In this document: positions 9,567 to 18,514 of the stretch, one piece after another
Numbering within the stretch: position 1 is the first letter of the stretch
How the letters are laid out: every line of letters starts with the position of its first letter
NCBI GenBank assembly: GCA_016712265.1
Contig: JADJRJ010000003.1
Location: 1-61,387, forward strand
Source: Gemmatimonadota bacterium
GTDB taxonomy: Bacteria; Gemmatimonadota; Gemmatimonadetes; Gemmatimonadales; Gemmatimonadaceae
Length of the DNA stretch: 61,387 bases
Direction of reading: 5' to 3'
Notes under the pieces: generated by a model
The model's database searches: none
What the model was told of the DNA's origin: nothing
What the model saw: only the letters and a program-made list of their open reading frames with translations
Position numbers and translations under genes: made by a program

Positions 9567-11735
9567 TTGTCTTCGCTATCCCCTGCCGCTCTCGCGTTCG
9601 TTGAGAAGCTCGCCGCCGGCCACGGCGGCACCCCCGGACTTAATGTCTGGCTCGTCGCCCTCCTGGAGCGCTACGGGCCGATGGCCGAGTCGCTGGTGCG
9701 GGCCCTCTCGGCCGCTGAGGCGACCGTTGCGCTCCGCGCCTCCGTCGCACGCGGAGAGACCGGGCTGCCGCTGCCGGCGAGTGAACTCGTAAACCGCGCG
9801 AGCGAACACGCCGCCGCACAAGGGAAGGCGCTTGGCACCGAGCGTGACCTGCTCGCAGTGGTACTGGAGAGCGCGGGATACGAGGTCATTCGACCATCCG
9901 GGAAACCGTCCGCCCAGCCCGCCGCACCAGGCGTGCGGCCCGAGGCCACCGTCGCGCCGACGTCGCGGCCGACGCCGACCCTCGATCGATATGGCCGCGA
10001 CCTGACTCGTGCAGCCCGGGAAGGCCAGCTCGGCACTGTCGTCGGTCGCAATGAGGAGTTGGACGCCATGATCCTCACCCTGTGCCGCCTCACCAAGCCG
10101 AACCCCCTCCTCGTCGGACCGGCTGGCACCGGGAAGACCGCCATCGTCGAAGCATTGGCGGCGCGCATTGCGGCCGGCGCTGTTCCTCCGCGTTTGGCAG
10201 GCGCACGCATCGTCTCCCTCCAGCCCTCGGCGCTCGTGGCTGGCGCTGGCGTGGTCGGTGAGCTGGACAAACGAATGGAAGCGGTGGTTGCCGAGGCGAG
10301 CCAGCCTGGGGTGATCCTCTTTATTGATGAGGTGCACGCGCTGATCGGGGCCGGCGGTCGCGAGGGCACGGGTGACATGGCCAGCATGCTGAAGCCCGCG
10401 CTGGCGCGTGGAGCCATCGCGTGTATCGCAGCGACCACGGACGATGAGTATCGCCGCTTCATCGAGAGCGACAAGGCACTCGAGCGGCGTTTCCAGCCGA
10501 TTCGTATCACCGAGATGACCCCGGCGATGGCGCTGGATGTGCTCCGGGGGATTCGGCCCCAGTACGCAGAAGCGCGCGGGATCCAGGTGAGCGATGACGT
10601 CCTGGCGTGGCTGGTCACGACGGCCGAGCGGCGTATGCCCAACCGACGCTTTCCGGACAAGGCAGTGGACCTGTTGGACCATGTGGTTGCCCACGCATTG
10701 GCGGCCGGCCTCACGACGGTAGACGTCGAGGCAGCCACGGAAGTTGTTGATCGCCTCCTCGGCGGAAGCGACGCCCCTGCGGACGCGCTGTCGCAGCTCG
10801 CGTCCGAGCTCGTCGACCAATGCGGATTGGACTCCGATGCGGTGCAGTCCATCGTTGAGCGACTCGGCTTCACGATGCGCGGCCTCGATCTGCAGGCGTC
10901 ACGCCCCAACCTCGTCGTGGCGCTCGCCGGTGATGCCGCGGGAGCGGCCGCGGGGGTCGCGCAAGCACTGGCACAGCACGTATTCAGCGACGCCAATCGC
11001 GTGGTGCATATCGACTTCTCCCGGTTTGTCGACGAGGCTGGACTCAGGAGCCTCCTGGGTTCCCCGCCCTCGTACGTCGGCTACTCCGATCGGCACGCCC
11101 TCGATGGCGTCGCGGAGAACCCGTGGACCGTCGTCCTCTGTGAACGCATCGACGCGGCCCATCCCTCGGTTCGTGGTGCGTTCGTCCCCGCACTCACGCG
11201 CGGCGTGCTCACGGATTATCGGGGGAGACGGATGCACTTCGCCGACACGATCGTGGTCCTCACCGCAGAGTCCGTGGAAGCCGATCGCCCGCAGGTGGGT
11301 TTCCACTCGTTCGAGGCATCGACGGGACGCAACAGCCAGGACGACGACCTGGCGACGTCGCTGTTCGGCGAGGCTGGCGGCGGGTCCGTTGACCTGGTGG
11401 TGCGCAACCTCGCCCACCGAAACCCCGCCACCGGCGCGCACGCGATGGTCGAGCGCACGCTCAATCGGCTGCGAGGGCGGCTCGCCGAGCATCGTGTTGA
11501 GCTGCGGTGGGACGCGCCGGTGGCGTCGTGGTTCGCAGCGAAGCCAGGCGATGGCTCCGTGAACCTGGAGTCCGTGGAGCGATTGATCGAGCAGGAACTG
11601 TTACCCGAGCTGGTTCGCCATCTCCCCGAGGTACCGCTCGCCAACTGGCGCGTGCTCGAAGTCCGGATGGATGGCAGCACGCCCCAGGTCATTGTGAGTC
11701 ACCTTCCCCCAGACCGCGGTACTTCCACCGCATAG
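9567..11735 (+). CDS. Clp-like double-AAA+ ATPase with degenerate second domain
   Basis: A 722-aa ClpA/ClpB-type protein. Residues 5-110 resemble a divergent Clp N-domain. D1 is complete: Walker A GPAGTGKTA at 184-192, Walker B LFIDEVH at 251-257 and an arginine-finger region KALERRFQPI near 303-312. D2 keeps Clp landmarks (LLGSPPSYVGY at 497-507; TDYRGRRMHFADTIVVLTAE), but its Walker A site reads GDAAGAAAG without the GKT and its Walker B reads VVLCERIDAAH in place of DEIEKAH. It should therefore hydrolyse ATP only in D1. The only start is a TTG at 9567. It is the first gene of a same-strand cluster: the YbjN-like gene follows after 12 bp, then SIR2-TIR and STAND-WD40. A remodeller or sensor role in that cluster is inferred. 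Confidence 0.85.
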   Translation: MSSLSPAALAFVEKLAAGHGGTPGLNVWLVALLERYGPMAESLVRALSAAEATVALRASVARGETGLPLPASELVNRASEHAAAQGKALGTERDLLAVVLESAGYEVIRPSGKPSAQPAAPGVRPEATVAPTSRPTPTLDRYGRDLTRAAREGQLGTVVGRNEELDAMILTLCRLTKPNPLLVGPAGTGKTAIVEALAARIAAGAVPPRLAGARIVSLQPSALVAGAGVVGELDKRMEAVVAEASQPGVILFIDEVHALIGAGGREGTGDMASMLKPALARGAIACIAATTDDEYRRFIESDKALERRFQPIRITEMTPAMALDVLRGIRPQYAEARGIQVSDDVLAWLVTTAERRMPNRRFPDKAVDLLDHVVAHALAAGLTTVDVEAATEVVDRLLGGSDAPADALSQLASELVDQCGLDSDAVQSIVERLGFTMRGLDLQASRPNLVVALAGDAAGAAAGVAQALAQHVFSDANRVVHIDFSRFVDEAGLRSLLGSPPSYVGYSDRHALDGVAENPWTVVLCERIDAAHPSVRGAFVPALTRGVLTDYRGRRMHFADTIVVLTAESVEADRPQVGFHSFEASTGRNSQDDDLATSLFGEAGGGSVDLVVRNLAHRNPATGAHAMVERTLNRLRGRLAEHRVELRWDAPVASWFAAKPGDGSVNLESVERLIEQELLPELVRHLPEVPLANWRVLEVRMDGSTPQVIVSHLPPDRGTSTA

Positions 11736-11747
11736 GAGCCCCACGCG

Positions 11748-12194
11748 ATGGCGATCACCTTTGAGACCGAACCCCAGCGCGCGACCTATGAGCGCGTGGC
11801 GACCATCCTCCGCGACGAGTTCGGGAAGCAGGCCACGCCGCATCCGGAGCGTCCGCTGTTCATGTTGCGCACTGGCTCGGCGATGACGCAGGTGCATGTG
11901 GACCGGATTGGCGATGCGGCGAGCGTCGTCCGCGCCCTCAGCTGGGTGGTGACCGGTGCGGAGCAGTCCGGGGAGCTGCACAAGTTCCTGCTGGAGGCGA
12001 ACCTCTCGGTGCGCTTCGGGGCCTTTGCCATCGACGGGGCGGGCGACATCATGTTCACGCACGCGATTGTCGGCGAGGGGCTGACGAGCGATGCGCTGAT
12101 GTTTACGGTGGTTGGCGTTGCGCAGATTGCGGACGAGTATGATGACCTGATCGTCCAGCGGTTTGGGGGACAGCGTTCCTCCGATCGGGCGTAG
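11748..12194 (+). CDS. YbjN-like small protein
   Basis: A 148-aa protein resembling the YbjN/type III secretion chaperone-like fold. The N-terminal half has alternating strands (PLFMLRTGSAMTQVHVDRI). The middle contains NLSVRFGAFAIDGAGDIMFT and HAIVGEGLTSDALMF, and the end VGVAQIADEYDDLIVQRFGG is typical of the family. YbjN proteins are thought to bind other proteins; no enzymatic activity is known. It starts 12 bp after the Clp-like ATPase, so the two are surely one transcript, and it may be the adaptor or chaperone of that ATPase. No signal peptide is present, so it is cytosolic. Confidence 0.75.
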   Translation: MAITFETEPQRATYERVATILRDEFGKQATPHPERPLFMLRTGSAMTQVHVDRIGDAASVVRALSWVVTGAEQSGELHKFLLEANLSVRFGAFAIDGAGDIMFTHAIVGEGLTSDALMFTVVGVAQIADEYDDLIVQRFGGQRSSDRA

Positions 12195-12290
12195 CGGACC
12201 ACTGCCGTTGACTCCATGCCTCTCGCTCCGTCGGGTCCAGTGCGCTACCTTGGCGCACCTTTCACCAGCATTCGCTGAGCCCTGATTCAC

Positions 12291-13631
12291 ATGTCGCGCA
12301 TAGGGCTTCCCGACAGAGATCTCGACAAGCTGGTCGCCCTCGTGGCCGATGGGCGAGTCGTCCCCATTGTCGGCGATGGCCTCCTGCAGGTTCGCACCGT
12401 GGACGGTGATCGGCCCGTTGCCGAGGTCGTCGCTGCTGCGGTGGCGGAGCGGATTGGGGTTGAGTTCGCGGGAGAGTCACTGTCTGACCTTGGGCACACC
12501 TTTCTCGCCGGGAACCGCAAGGCAACCCTCGACGACTTCCGGGATGAAGTGCACGACGTCGTGTCCGGTGCGACCTGGGAGCCATCGGATTCGCTCCGCG
12601 CCCTCGCGCGGATCCGGGGCCTGCGCCTGCTCCTCACGACGGGCTTCGATCCACTCCTGGCGACCTCGCTCCGCGAGGTAGACGGGAATGCCCCCCTCGT
12701 CGGCGCCTTTGCCACGAACGCGCGGCACAAGGACCTTCCATCGGGATGGCAGGCCGAGCGAACTGTCTACCACCTCTATGGGCAGTCCGACCGGGTGAAC
12801 CGCTTTGCGGTGACGGAGGAGGACGTGCTCGAGACGCTCCTCCAGCTCCAGGCGCACGAGCCGATGTTGCCTGAGCTGACGCGTGCATTGCAGCAGGCGC
12901 ACCTGCTCCTGCTTGGCTGTCGATATCCTGATTGGTTATCTCGCGTGTTCTTGCGCATCGCGAGGCGGAAGCGCTTGGCAGACGGTAGACAGGAAGCGGA
13001 GTACCTCGCCATCGAGCCATCGCCGGGTGACGCCACGCTCGTCCGGTTCCTCGAACAGTTCAGCACCCGCACCGTTGTTGTGCCGGCTCCGCTGTCCGAA
13101 GTCGTCGAGGTCCTGGCTGAGCGCTGCAGCACACACTCGGCGCAGCCGCCAACGGAGGCGGAGCGACCCCCATCGGTCTTCATCAGCTATGCCAATGAGG
13201 ACCGTGCGATGGCTGAGGCCATCGCAACGGCCCTGCAGGTCCACGGCCTGGATGCATGGCTTGACAAGGGTGATCACCCGGAACGCTTGCACGCCGGCGA
13301 TGACTTCCGGCGCCGGATTCGTGAGCGCATTGCCGGATCGGAGTTGTTTGTTGCCGTTCTTTCCCCGCGTGCTGCAGCTCGCCCGGAAGGATTCTATCGC
13401 CGCGAGTGGGAATGGGCGCTCGAGCGGGCGTCGGCTATCGCGCCGGACGTGCCGTTCCTCGTTCCTGTTGCCCTGGATGGGTTGTCTTACCGGAATGCCG
13501 GGATTCCGGAGCGCATGCGCACGGTCCACTGGATTACCGCGAACTCCGGCGGCGCCATGGACGTCGTGGCAGAAGAAGTAAAGCACGCGATTCGAACGGT
13601 CCGGGCCCGCCGGGCCAGGGGTGCCGCGTGA
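12291..13631 (+). CDS. SIR2-like/TIR domain fusion protein
   Basis: A 446-aa protein with two NAD-linked domains. Residues 10-275 resemble the SIR2_2 fold of defence proteins: VVPIVGDGL near 23-31, LLLTTGFDPLL at 113-123 and VYHLYGQ at 159-165. Residues 294-440 are a TIR domain: PSVFISYANEDRAMAEAIA, then LDAWLDKGD, ELFVAVLSPRA, and YRREWEWALERA holding the probable catalytic Glu372. In defence SIR2 domains the TTN-F-D asparagine is catalytic; here it is Gly118, so the SIR2 half may bind without cleaving. The TIR half is the likelier NADase effector. The stop overlaps the next start (GTGA), so it is translationally coupled to the STAND-WD40 gene, a plausible sensor. Infection-triggered NAD depletion is an inference from these domains. 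Confidence 0.85.
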   Translation: MSRIGLPDRDLDKLVALVADGRVVPIVGDGLLQVRTVDGDRPVAEVVAAAVAERIGVEFAGESLSDLGHTFLAGNRKATLDDFRDEVHDVVSGATWEPSDSLRALARIRGLRLLLTTGFDPLLATSLREVDGNAPLVGAFATNARHKDLPSGWQAERTVYHLYGQSDRVNRFAVTEEDVLETLLQLQAHEPMLPELTRALQQAHLLLLGCRYPDWLSRVFLRIARRKRLADGRQEAEYLAIEPSPGDATLVRFLEQFSTRTVVVPAPLSEVVEVLAERCSTHSAQPPTEAERPPSVFISYANEDRAMAEAIATALQVHGLDAWLDKGDHPERLHAGDDFRRRIRERIAGSELFVAVLSPRAAARPEGFYRREWEWALERASAIAPDVPFLVPVALDGLSYRNAGIPERMRTVHWITANSGGAMDVVAEEVKHAIRTVRARRARGAA

Positions 13632-16600
13632 GGGTGGTGGAGAGAGTGCAGCTCGACGCCGCGCAGCCTTGGCCCGGGCTCGAGGCGTATCCCGAGACCG
13701 GGCGCGCGTACTTTCACGGCCGGGGCGAGGAGAGCGAACGGCTTCTCGCACTGGTCGAAGCGCACGCGCTGGTGCTCCTCTACGGGGAGTCCGGACTGGG
13801 CAAGACTTCGCTTCTCCAAGCCGGAGTGTTTCCCCGACTTCGCGAACGCCAGGTCCTGCCGGTCATGGTGCGGCTCGATCATTCCCCAGGCGCCGCTCCG
13901 CTGGGAGCGCAGGTTCTGTCGTCCCTTTCGTCCGCGCTTGATGCGGCCCGGATCGACGGACCCCGTCCCGTCGACGGGGATCGACTCTGGGAGTACGTGC
14001 ACCGGGTCGACACGCTGCTTTGGTCGCCCGCCCAGCAGCTGGTACAGCCGCTCATCGTCTTCGACCAGTTTGAAGAGCTGTTCACATTAGGAGGTGGGTT
14101 GGCACGACCGAGCGTGAGCGACTTCGTCGATGAGATCGCCGAGCTGGTCCTTGATCGTCCGCCCGTCCAGGCGTCCGCCCGCAACGCGTCGTACGACCGG
14201 TCGCGGCCCACGCCGCATGTGCTCTTTTCGTTCCGCGAGGAGTTTCTTGCCGAGGTTGAAGAGCTGCTGCCACAGTTCGGCACGCAACTGCAGCGGCGTC
14301 TCAGGCTTGGGCCCCTGAGTGTCGAGCGCGCGACCGAGGCCGTTCAGCGCGCCGGTGGGGAACTTGTTTCGGCGACCGTCGCGCGGCAGATCGCCGCCAC
14401 GGTTTCGGGCGGCCGAGCGACGGTGGAGCCTTCACTACAGTCCGTCTACTGCCGCGAGCTGAACCTGCGGCGGATCGAGGCAGGTCATTCCACGATCACA
14501 TCCCAGCTGGTACGCGACGTAGGGGCGACGGTGCTGCCGGCGTTCTACGCGCGGAGTGTCGAGGATGTACCTGCGGAGGTTCTCGCGTTCGTCGAAGAGC
14601 GACTGCTGACCGAGGGTGGGCGGCGCAACATTGTGACGCTTGAGGAGGCGCAGTCCGTACCGGGGGTGACGCGCCTCGCCTTAGAGCAATTGGTGACTCG
14701 CCGCATCATCCGGATCGAGGCGCGGTTTGGGGCGGAGCGCGTGGAGCTGACGCACGATGTCCTCGCGCCGATCGTGGCCGAGTCACGAAAGGTGCGAAGG
14801 ACAGCGGCGGCGGAGAGACGCCTGGCTCAGGAACTAGAGGATCAACGCGCGGTGACCGTTCGGGTGGACGGTGAGCGGCGCAGGTGGCGTCGGCTCACCG
14901 CGGCGGCGGTGACGCTCGCAGTGGTCGCATTGGGATCCTTGGTGGCGGCGGCCGTACAAACGGCGCAAGCGCGCGCAGCGGGAACGCGAGCAGTAATCAG
15001 CGAGCGCTCTGCGCGTGCAGCGGGTGACACTGCACTGCGCGCTCTGTTACAAGTAGCCACAGCTGAGTCCGTCGCGGTTGTCGCTAGAGACTCGGCGCGT
15101 TTGGCAGCAGCTGAAGCGCAGGAGGCACTTGGGCGTGTGCGGCACGCGGAGCGCGACCTGATCGGGCTCCGGGCGGATGCCTTTCTGACTGCGGTTGGGC
15201 TCAGTGCGACAGCGCGCGATAGCATCGGCCATCTCGCCGCGGCGGTGGCGATTGCGCCGGAGTTGGCACCCGCGAGTTCGGCTCTCCTTCTCGCCCTTCA
15301 GGGTCTAATGCCACCGATTGCTAGTGCTGTTCACCGAGACCGGGTATTGGATGGCGCGGTTAACTCGAATGGAACGCTCCTTGCCACGGCGTCCCTCGAT
15401 GGAACTGCGCAGACGTGGAGTGTGCTGACGGAGCTTCCCGTTGGGCCGCCATTGCGACACACTGGCCCAGTGGTGTCGGTGTCACTTAGTCCAGACGGGA
15501 CGAGGCTCGTCACAACGTCGTGGGACAGTACTGGACGCGTGTGGGACACGCGAACCGGAGCTGCCTTGACTCAACCGGTGCGCCACGAGAGGGCGGTGCG
15601 CTCGGCCTACTTCAACTCAGACGGCACGCACGTTGTAACCGCGTCATGGGACGGCACCGCGCGCGTGTGGGATGCGAGAACCGGGTCCGCCGTAGGCCCC
15701 CCGCTGCGACATTCAAGGGCCGTAACTGTCGCGAGGTTTAGCTCAGACGGTGCACGAGTAGTGACCGCCTCAGAAGACAGTACCGCGCGCGTGTGGGACG
15801 CACGAACGGGGACGCCTCTGAGTCCGCCTCTTCGACACATGGACGAAGTGGCCGATGCCGCGTTCAGCCCGGATGGCGCGCGAGTGGTCACGGCTTCCAG
15901 GGACTACTCGGCCCGCGTGTGGGATGCTCGAACAGGAGAGGCAAACGGCGCACTCGTCCGGCACAACTTGTGGATTCACTCCGCGGCATTCAGCTCAGAC
16001 GGCACGCGCATTGTTACGGCTTCCTGGGATAGTACCGCTCAAGTCTGGGATGCGCGAACTGGAGCGACTATTGGCCCTAAGTTGCGCCACCACTCTGCGG
16101 TGCTTGCGGCGTCCTTCGGCCCGGACGGAGCGTACGTTCTAACCGCCTCCTGGGACGGCACAGCGCGCATTTGGGACGCCCGAACCGGCGTGGTGAGCGG
16201 ACCACCGCTGTTGCACAGAAGCGTTATCGGTTCGGCCGCCTTTAGCGCGGATGGGAGGTTCGTAGTGACCGCCTCGTGGGACAGCACGGCGCGTCTCTGG
16301 ACCGTACCGCGAGGGTCGGTACTCAGCGCCACACTTCTGCACAGAGGCGGTGTCCGCGCTGCTGCGTTCAGCACGGACGGATCGCGGGTGATCGCCGCCA
16401 CGTTCGACAGTACGGCGCACCTGTGGGACGTGCGTACTGGCATGGCGTTGGGAAAGCCCCTACGCCATGCTGGTGTGGTATGGAATGCGGCGTTCAGCCG
16501 TGACGGGGCAAAAGCTGTGACCGTCTCGCGAGATGGTACTTCACGGCTTTGGGACGCGCGAACCGGCGCAGCAGTGGGTCCGCCGATGAGGCATCGGAGT

Positions 16601-17569
16601 GACGTGACTGCTGCCGATTTTAGCCCTGACGGGAAGCGGGTGGTGACCGCCAGCCTGGACGGCACGGCGAGGATCTGGGACGCAAAGACGGGGATGTTAC
16701 TTGTCTCATCGATTCAACACAGCAGAGGATTGCATGCAGCCGCCTTCAGTCCGGATGGTAGACGAGTAGTAACTGCATCTCGCGACAGCTCAGCCCGCGT
16801 CTGGGATGCTGAGAGCGGACGGGCTCTGACTCCCCCCCTCAAGCACACTGGTGAGGTAACTCACGCCGTATTCAGTTCCGACGGAGCTCGGGTGGCGACC
16901 GCCTCGAGGGACAGTACCGCGCGCACATGGGACGCGCGAAATGGGACGATCTTGGGCCCACCTCTCCGTCACCAAGGTGAGGTCAACACTGCGACCTTCA
17001 GCCCCGACGGAGATCACATCGTGACCGCTTCCGATGATCGCACGGCGCGTGTATGGAAGGTGAGAGAGGGGGTGCCAAGCGCACCGGCGCTACAGCACAA
17101 TAACTACGTGAGGTCGGCCGCCTTCAGCTTAGACGGATCGCGTGTGGTAACGGCCTCGTGGGACCGTACGGCTCGGGTGTGGGACGCTAGAACAGGGGCG
17201 GCGTTGAGCGCGCCGCTGGAGCATCAGTCGTGGGTGCGCTCTGCGGTCTTCAGTGCGGACGGAGCACGCGTAGTGACGGCATCAGATGATGGTACAGCGC
17301 GGATATGGGACACACGAGGTGTTACGCCTCTCCGTCGCGACGAACTCGTTGATCTGGCGGAAACGCTCATTGGCGGTAGAATGCGCAACATCCTCGATTT
17401 TCGGTACTTGCCTGCAGCTGAGCAGGTACGTCGGCTTACTGAGTGGCGGCGGCGTGCTCGTGGCTGGACCAACGCCCCCGATGGATCTTTTGAGCAATGG
17501 GTGCACTGGTACTTCAGCGACCCTACGACTCGACCAGACCAGCCTGGTCTTTGGCGCAGCACTCCCTAG
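13628..17569 (+). CDS. STAND NTPase with membrane segment and 16 WD40 repeats
   Basis: 1,313 aa from GTG 13628, chosen because it overlaps the previous stop and leaves a short lead before the NTPase. Walker A GESGLGKTS lies at 53-61 and Walker B LIVFDQFEELF at 142-152; together with a following winged-helix-like region this is the nSTAND/NACHT-type switch. A hydrophobic segment (AAAVTLAVVALGSLVAAAV) near 420-440 and a coiled-coil stretch precede 16 WD40 repeats of 42 residues, each close to FSxDGxRVVTASxDxTARVWD. WD40 tails of STAND proteins sense ligands and trigger oligomerisation. Coupling to the SIR2/TIR gene suggests that this sensor activates the NADase. The repeat half appears less GC-rich than its surroundings. 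The frame is intact throughout. Confidence 0.9.
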   Translation: MRVVERVQLDAAQPWPGLEAYPETGRAYFHGRGEESERLLALVEAHALVLLYGESGLGKTSLLQAGVFPRLRERQVLPVMVRLDHSPGAAPLGAQVLSSLSSALDAARIDGPRPVDGDRLWEYVHRVDTLLWSPAQQLVQPLIVFDQFEELFTLGGGLARPSVSDFVDEIAELVLDRPPVQASARNASYDRSRPTPHVLFSFREEFLAEVEELLPQFGTQLQRRLRLGPLSVERATEAVQRAGGELVSATVARQIAATVSGGRATVEPSLQSVYCRELNLRRIEAGHSTITSQLVRDVGATVLPAFYARSVEDVPAEVLAFVEERLLTEGGRRNIVTLEEAQSVPGVTRLALEQLVTRRIIRIEARFGAERVELTHDVLAPIVAESRKVRRTAAAERRLAQELEDQRAVTVRVDGERRRWRRLTAAAVTLAVVALGSLVAAAVQTAQARAAGTRAVISERSARAAGDTALRALLQVATAESVAVVARDSARLAAAEAQEALGRVRHAERDLIGLRADAFLTAVGLSATARDSIGHLAAAVAIAPELAPASSALLLALQGLMPPIASAVHRDRVLDGAVNSNGTLLATASLDGTAQTWSVLTELPVGPPLRHTGPVVSVSLSPDGTRLVTTSWDSTGRVWDTRTGAALTQPVRHERAVRSAYFNSDGTHVVTASWDGTARVWDARTGSAVGPPLRHSRAVTVARFSSDGARVVTASEDSTARVWDARTGTPLSPPLRHMDEVADAAFSPDGARVVTASRDYSARVWDARTGEANGALVRHNLWIHSAAFSSDGTRIVTASWDSTAQVWDARTGATIGPKLRHHSAVLAASFGPDGAYVLTASWDGTARIWDARTGVVSGPPLLHRSVIGSAAFSADGRFVVTASWDSTARLWTVPRGSVLSATLLHRGGVRAAAFSTDGSRVIAATFDSTAHLWDVRTGMALGKPLRHAGVVWNAAFSRDGAKAVTVSRDGTSRLWDARTGAAVGPPMRHRSDVTAADFSPDGKRVVTASLDGTARIWDAKTGMLLVSSIQHSRGLHAAAFSPDGRRVVTASRDSSARVWDAESGRALTPPLKHTGEVTHAVFSSDGARVATASRDSTARTWDARNGTILGPPLRHQGEVNTATFSPDGDHIVTASDDRTARVWKVREGVPSAPALQHNNYVRSAAFSLDGSRVVTASWDRTARVWDARTGAALSAPLEHQSWVRSAVFSADGARVVTASDDGTARIWDTRGVTPLRRDELVDLAETLIGGRMRNILDFRYLPAAEQVRRLTEWRRRARGWTNAPDGSFEQWVHWYFSDPTTRPDQPGLWRSTP
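15330..17320 (+). repeat. In-gene tandem array of 16 WD40 units of 126 bp
   Basis: Sixteen consecutive 42-codon units encode the WD40 domain. The core TASWDSTARVWDARTG recurs almost unchanged, while the residues just after DARTG and just before FSxDG vary. Such uniform units point to recent internal duplication or homogenisation, with variation kept at the presumed ligand-facing loops. Sixteen blades would fold as two propellers of seven or eight. Confidence 0.8.
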
Positions 17570-17675
17570 TTGAAGCGACCTTGGTCACGGCGGCCCGTTG
17601 ACCTCGTTGCGTGGCCCTTCGTTCGGTTGACGCAACCACCGATGGCTGGTTGGAAACTGTTGGTTTCGAAGCACA

Positions 17676-18136
17676 TCAGCCCGGATCGCTGACCTCCTTC
17701 GTATACAGCACCGTCCACTCCGCGGCCTCCTGAACAAAGTCCATAGCCACCCGTTCGCCCAAGCGTAGCGCGTCGTGCGCCCAAGAACCGGGATCCGTTG
17801 AGGGGTCAGCCTGATGCGCCGCGATTCGCCTCACGACCACGTCGGCATCGTGAACGCGCCCGCCGTAGACATGGAAATCGCTGAACGACGCAGGGACCCC
17901 CACCAACCGCTGCGCAACGAGCCAGACGATTCCCAAAAAGCCAGTGAAGCTGGTCCAAGCGCGGGTCCAGAATCGCACCTTGGCATCTCCCTTGTGCCCC
18001 GGCTCCCGCCCGGCAAGAAGAACCCGCATCACGGCGGAACGCTCGGCGAGGCGTTGACACTCAGACTGAAACCGCAGGCCACCAAGCGCGGCAACGATTG
18101 CGGGCAGTACCGCTGAGATCAGGATCAGCCAGGGGG
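17676..18136 (-). pseudogene. Membrane protein lacking its N-terminus, cut by the IS3 element
   Basis: The frame is open from the IS edge to a stop at 17676. The first annotatable start is ATG 18032 (118 aa), but coding sequence continues upstream to the IS (PWLILISAVLPAIVAALGGL, then RFQSECQRLAERSAVMRVLL), so the start was removed. It has one membrane segment at the broken edge and a second (FTGFLGIVWLVAQRLVGV) inside. The pattern of hydrophobic helix, glutamate/arginine-rich helix and short basic loop resembles SLATT/DUF4231-type membrane proteins found near conflict systems; that resemblance is weak. It lies tail-to-tail with the STAND-WD40 gene. Confidence 0.55.
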
Positions 18137-18200
18137 TGGCTGAGCCACCCCCGATTTCGTGGACACCTCACGCACCCTAGGTTCGGGGTGGAGGTGGCAC

Positions 18201-18514
18201 ATGACGAAGCAGGGACAGGGCAGTCGCGGCGGGCGTCGGGTCCGGCGCGCGTTTAGCACCGAGTACAAGGCGGAGGCGGTGCGGCTGAGCGCCGGGCGGC
18301 GGGCGCCAGCCTGACCCAGATCGCCCGCGAATTGGAGGTCCGACCCGATCTCCTGCGGCAGTGGATCCGGGCGTTCCCGGCGACGGACGGGGCGCCTACC
18401 GGCGAGACGCCGCAGCAGGAGTTGCAGCGGCTGCGGCGCGAGGTGATGGTGCTCCGCCAGGAGCAGGCGTTCGCAAAAAAAGTGGCGGTGTACTTCGCGA
18501 GGGAGTCGCGATGA
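18201..18514 (+). pseudogene. IS3 orfA (HTH transposase subunit), one frameshift
   Basis: ATG 18201 follows a GGAGG site and reads GRRVRRAFSTEYKAEAVRLS, the start of an IS3 OrfA (HTH_Tnp_1). It then hits a stop at 18312 after a frame change in the GC-rich 18285-18305 stretch. The remaining part (ASLTQIARELEVRPDLLRQW and the leucine-zipper-like QQELQRLRREVMVLRQEQAF) continues in another frame to 18514. A run of seven A at 18475-18481 is the usual IS3 slippery site for a -1 shift into orfB, and the spacing fits. One indel in orfA would abolish the OrfAB fusion, so this copy may be immobile if the sequence is right. Confidence 0.7.

Noticed and set aside
9576..10996. Long minus-strand frames opposite the Clp-like gene
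   Set aside because: They are shadows of the real AAA+ gene: the plus frame has complete motifs and the minus frames have no domain, only arginine/serine/alanine-rich composition typical of GC-rich shadows.
12291..13631. Assignment to Thoeris
   Set aside because: Thoeris has separate TIR and SIR2-SLOG proteins; here SIR2-like and TIR domains are fused and no SLOG domain or separate ThsB is present.
15330..17320. CRISPR or non-coding tandem repeat
   Set aside because: The 126-bp period equals 42 codons and the translation is a continuous WD40 domain.
18132..18152. Perfect hairpin at the left IS edge as a terminator for the STAND gene
   Set aside because: It is formed half by IS sequence and half by the flank, lies about 560 bp after the stop and crosses another gene.
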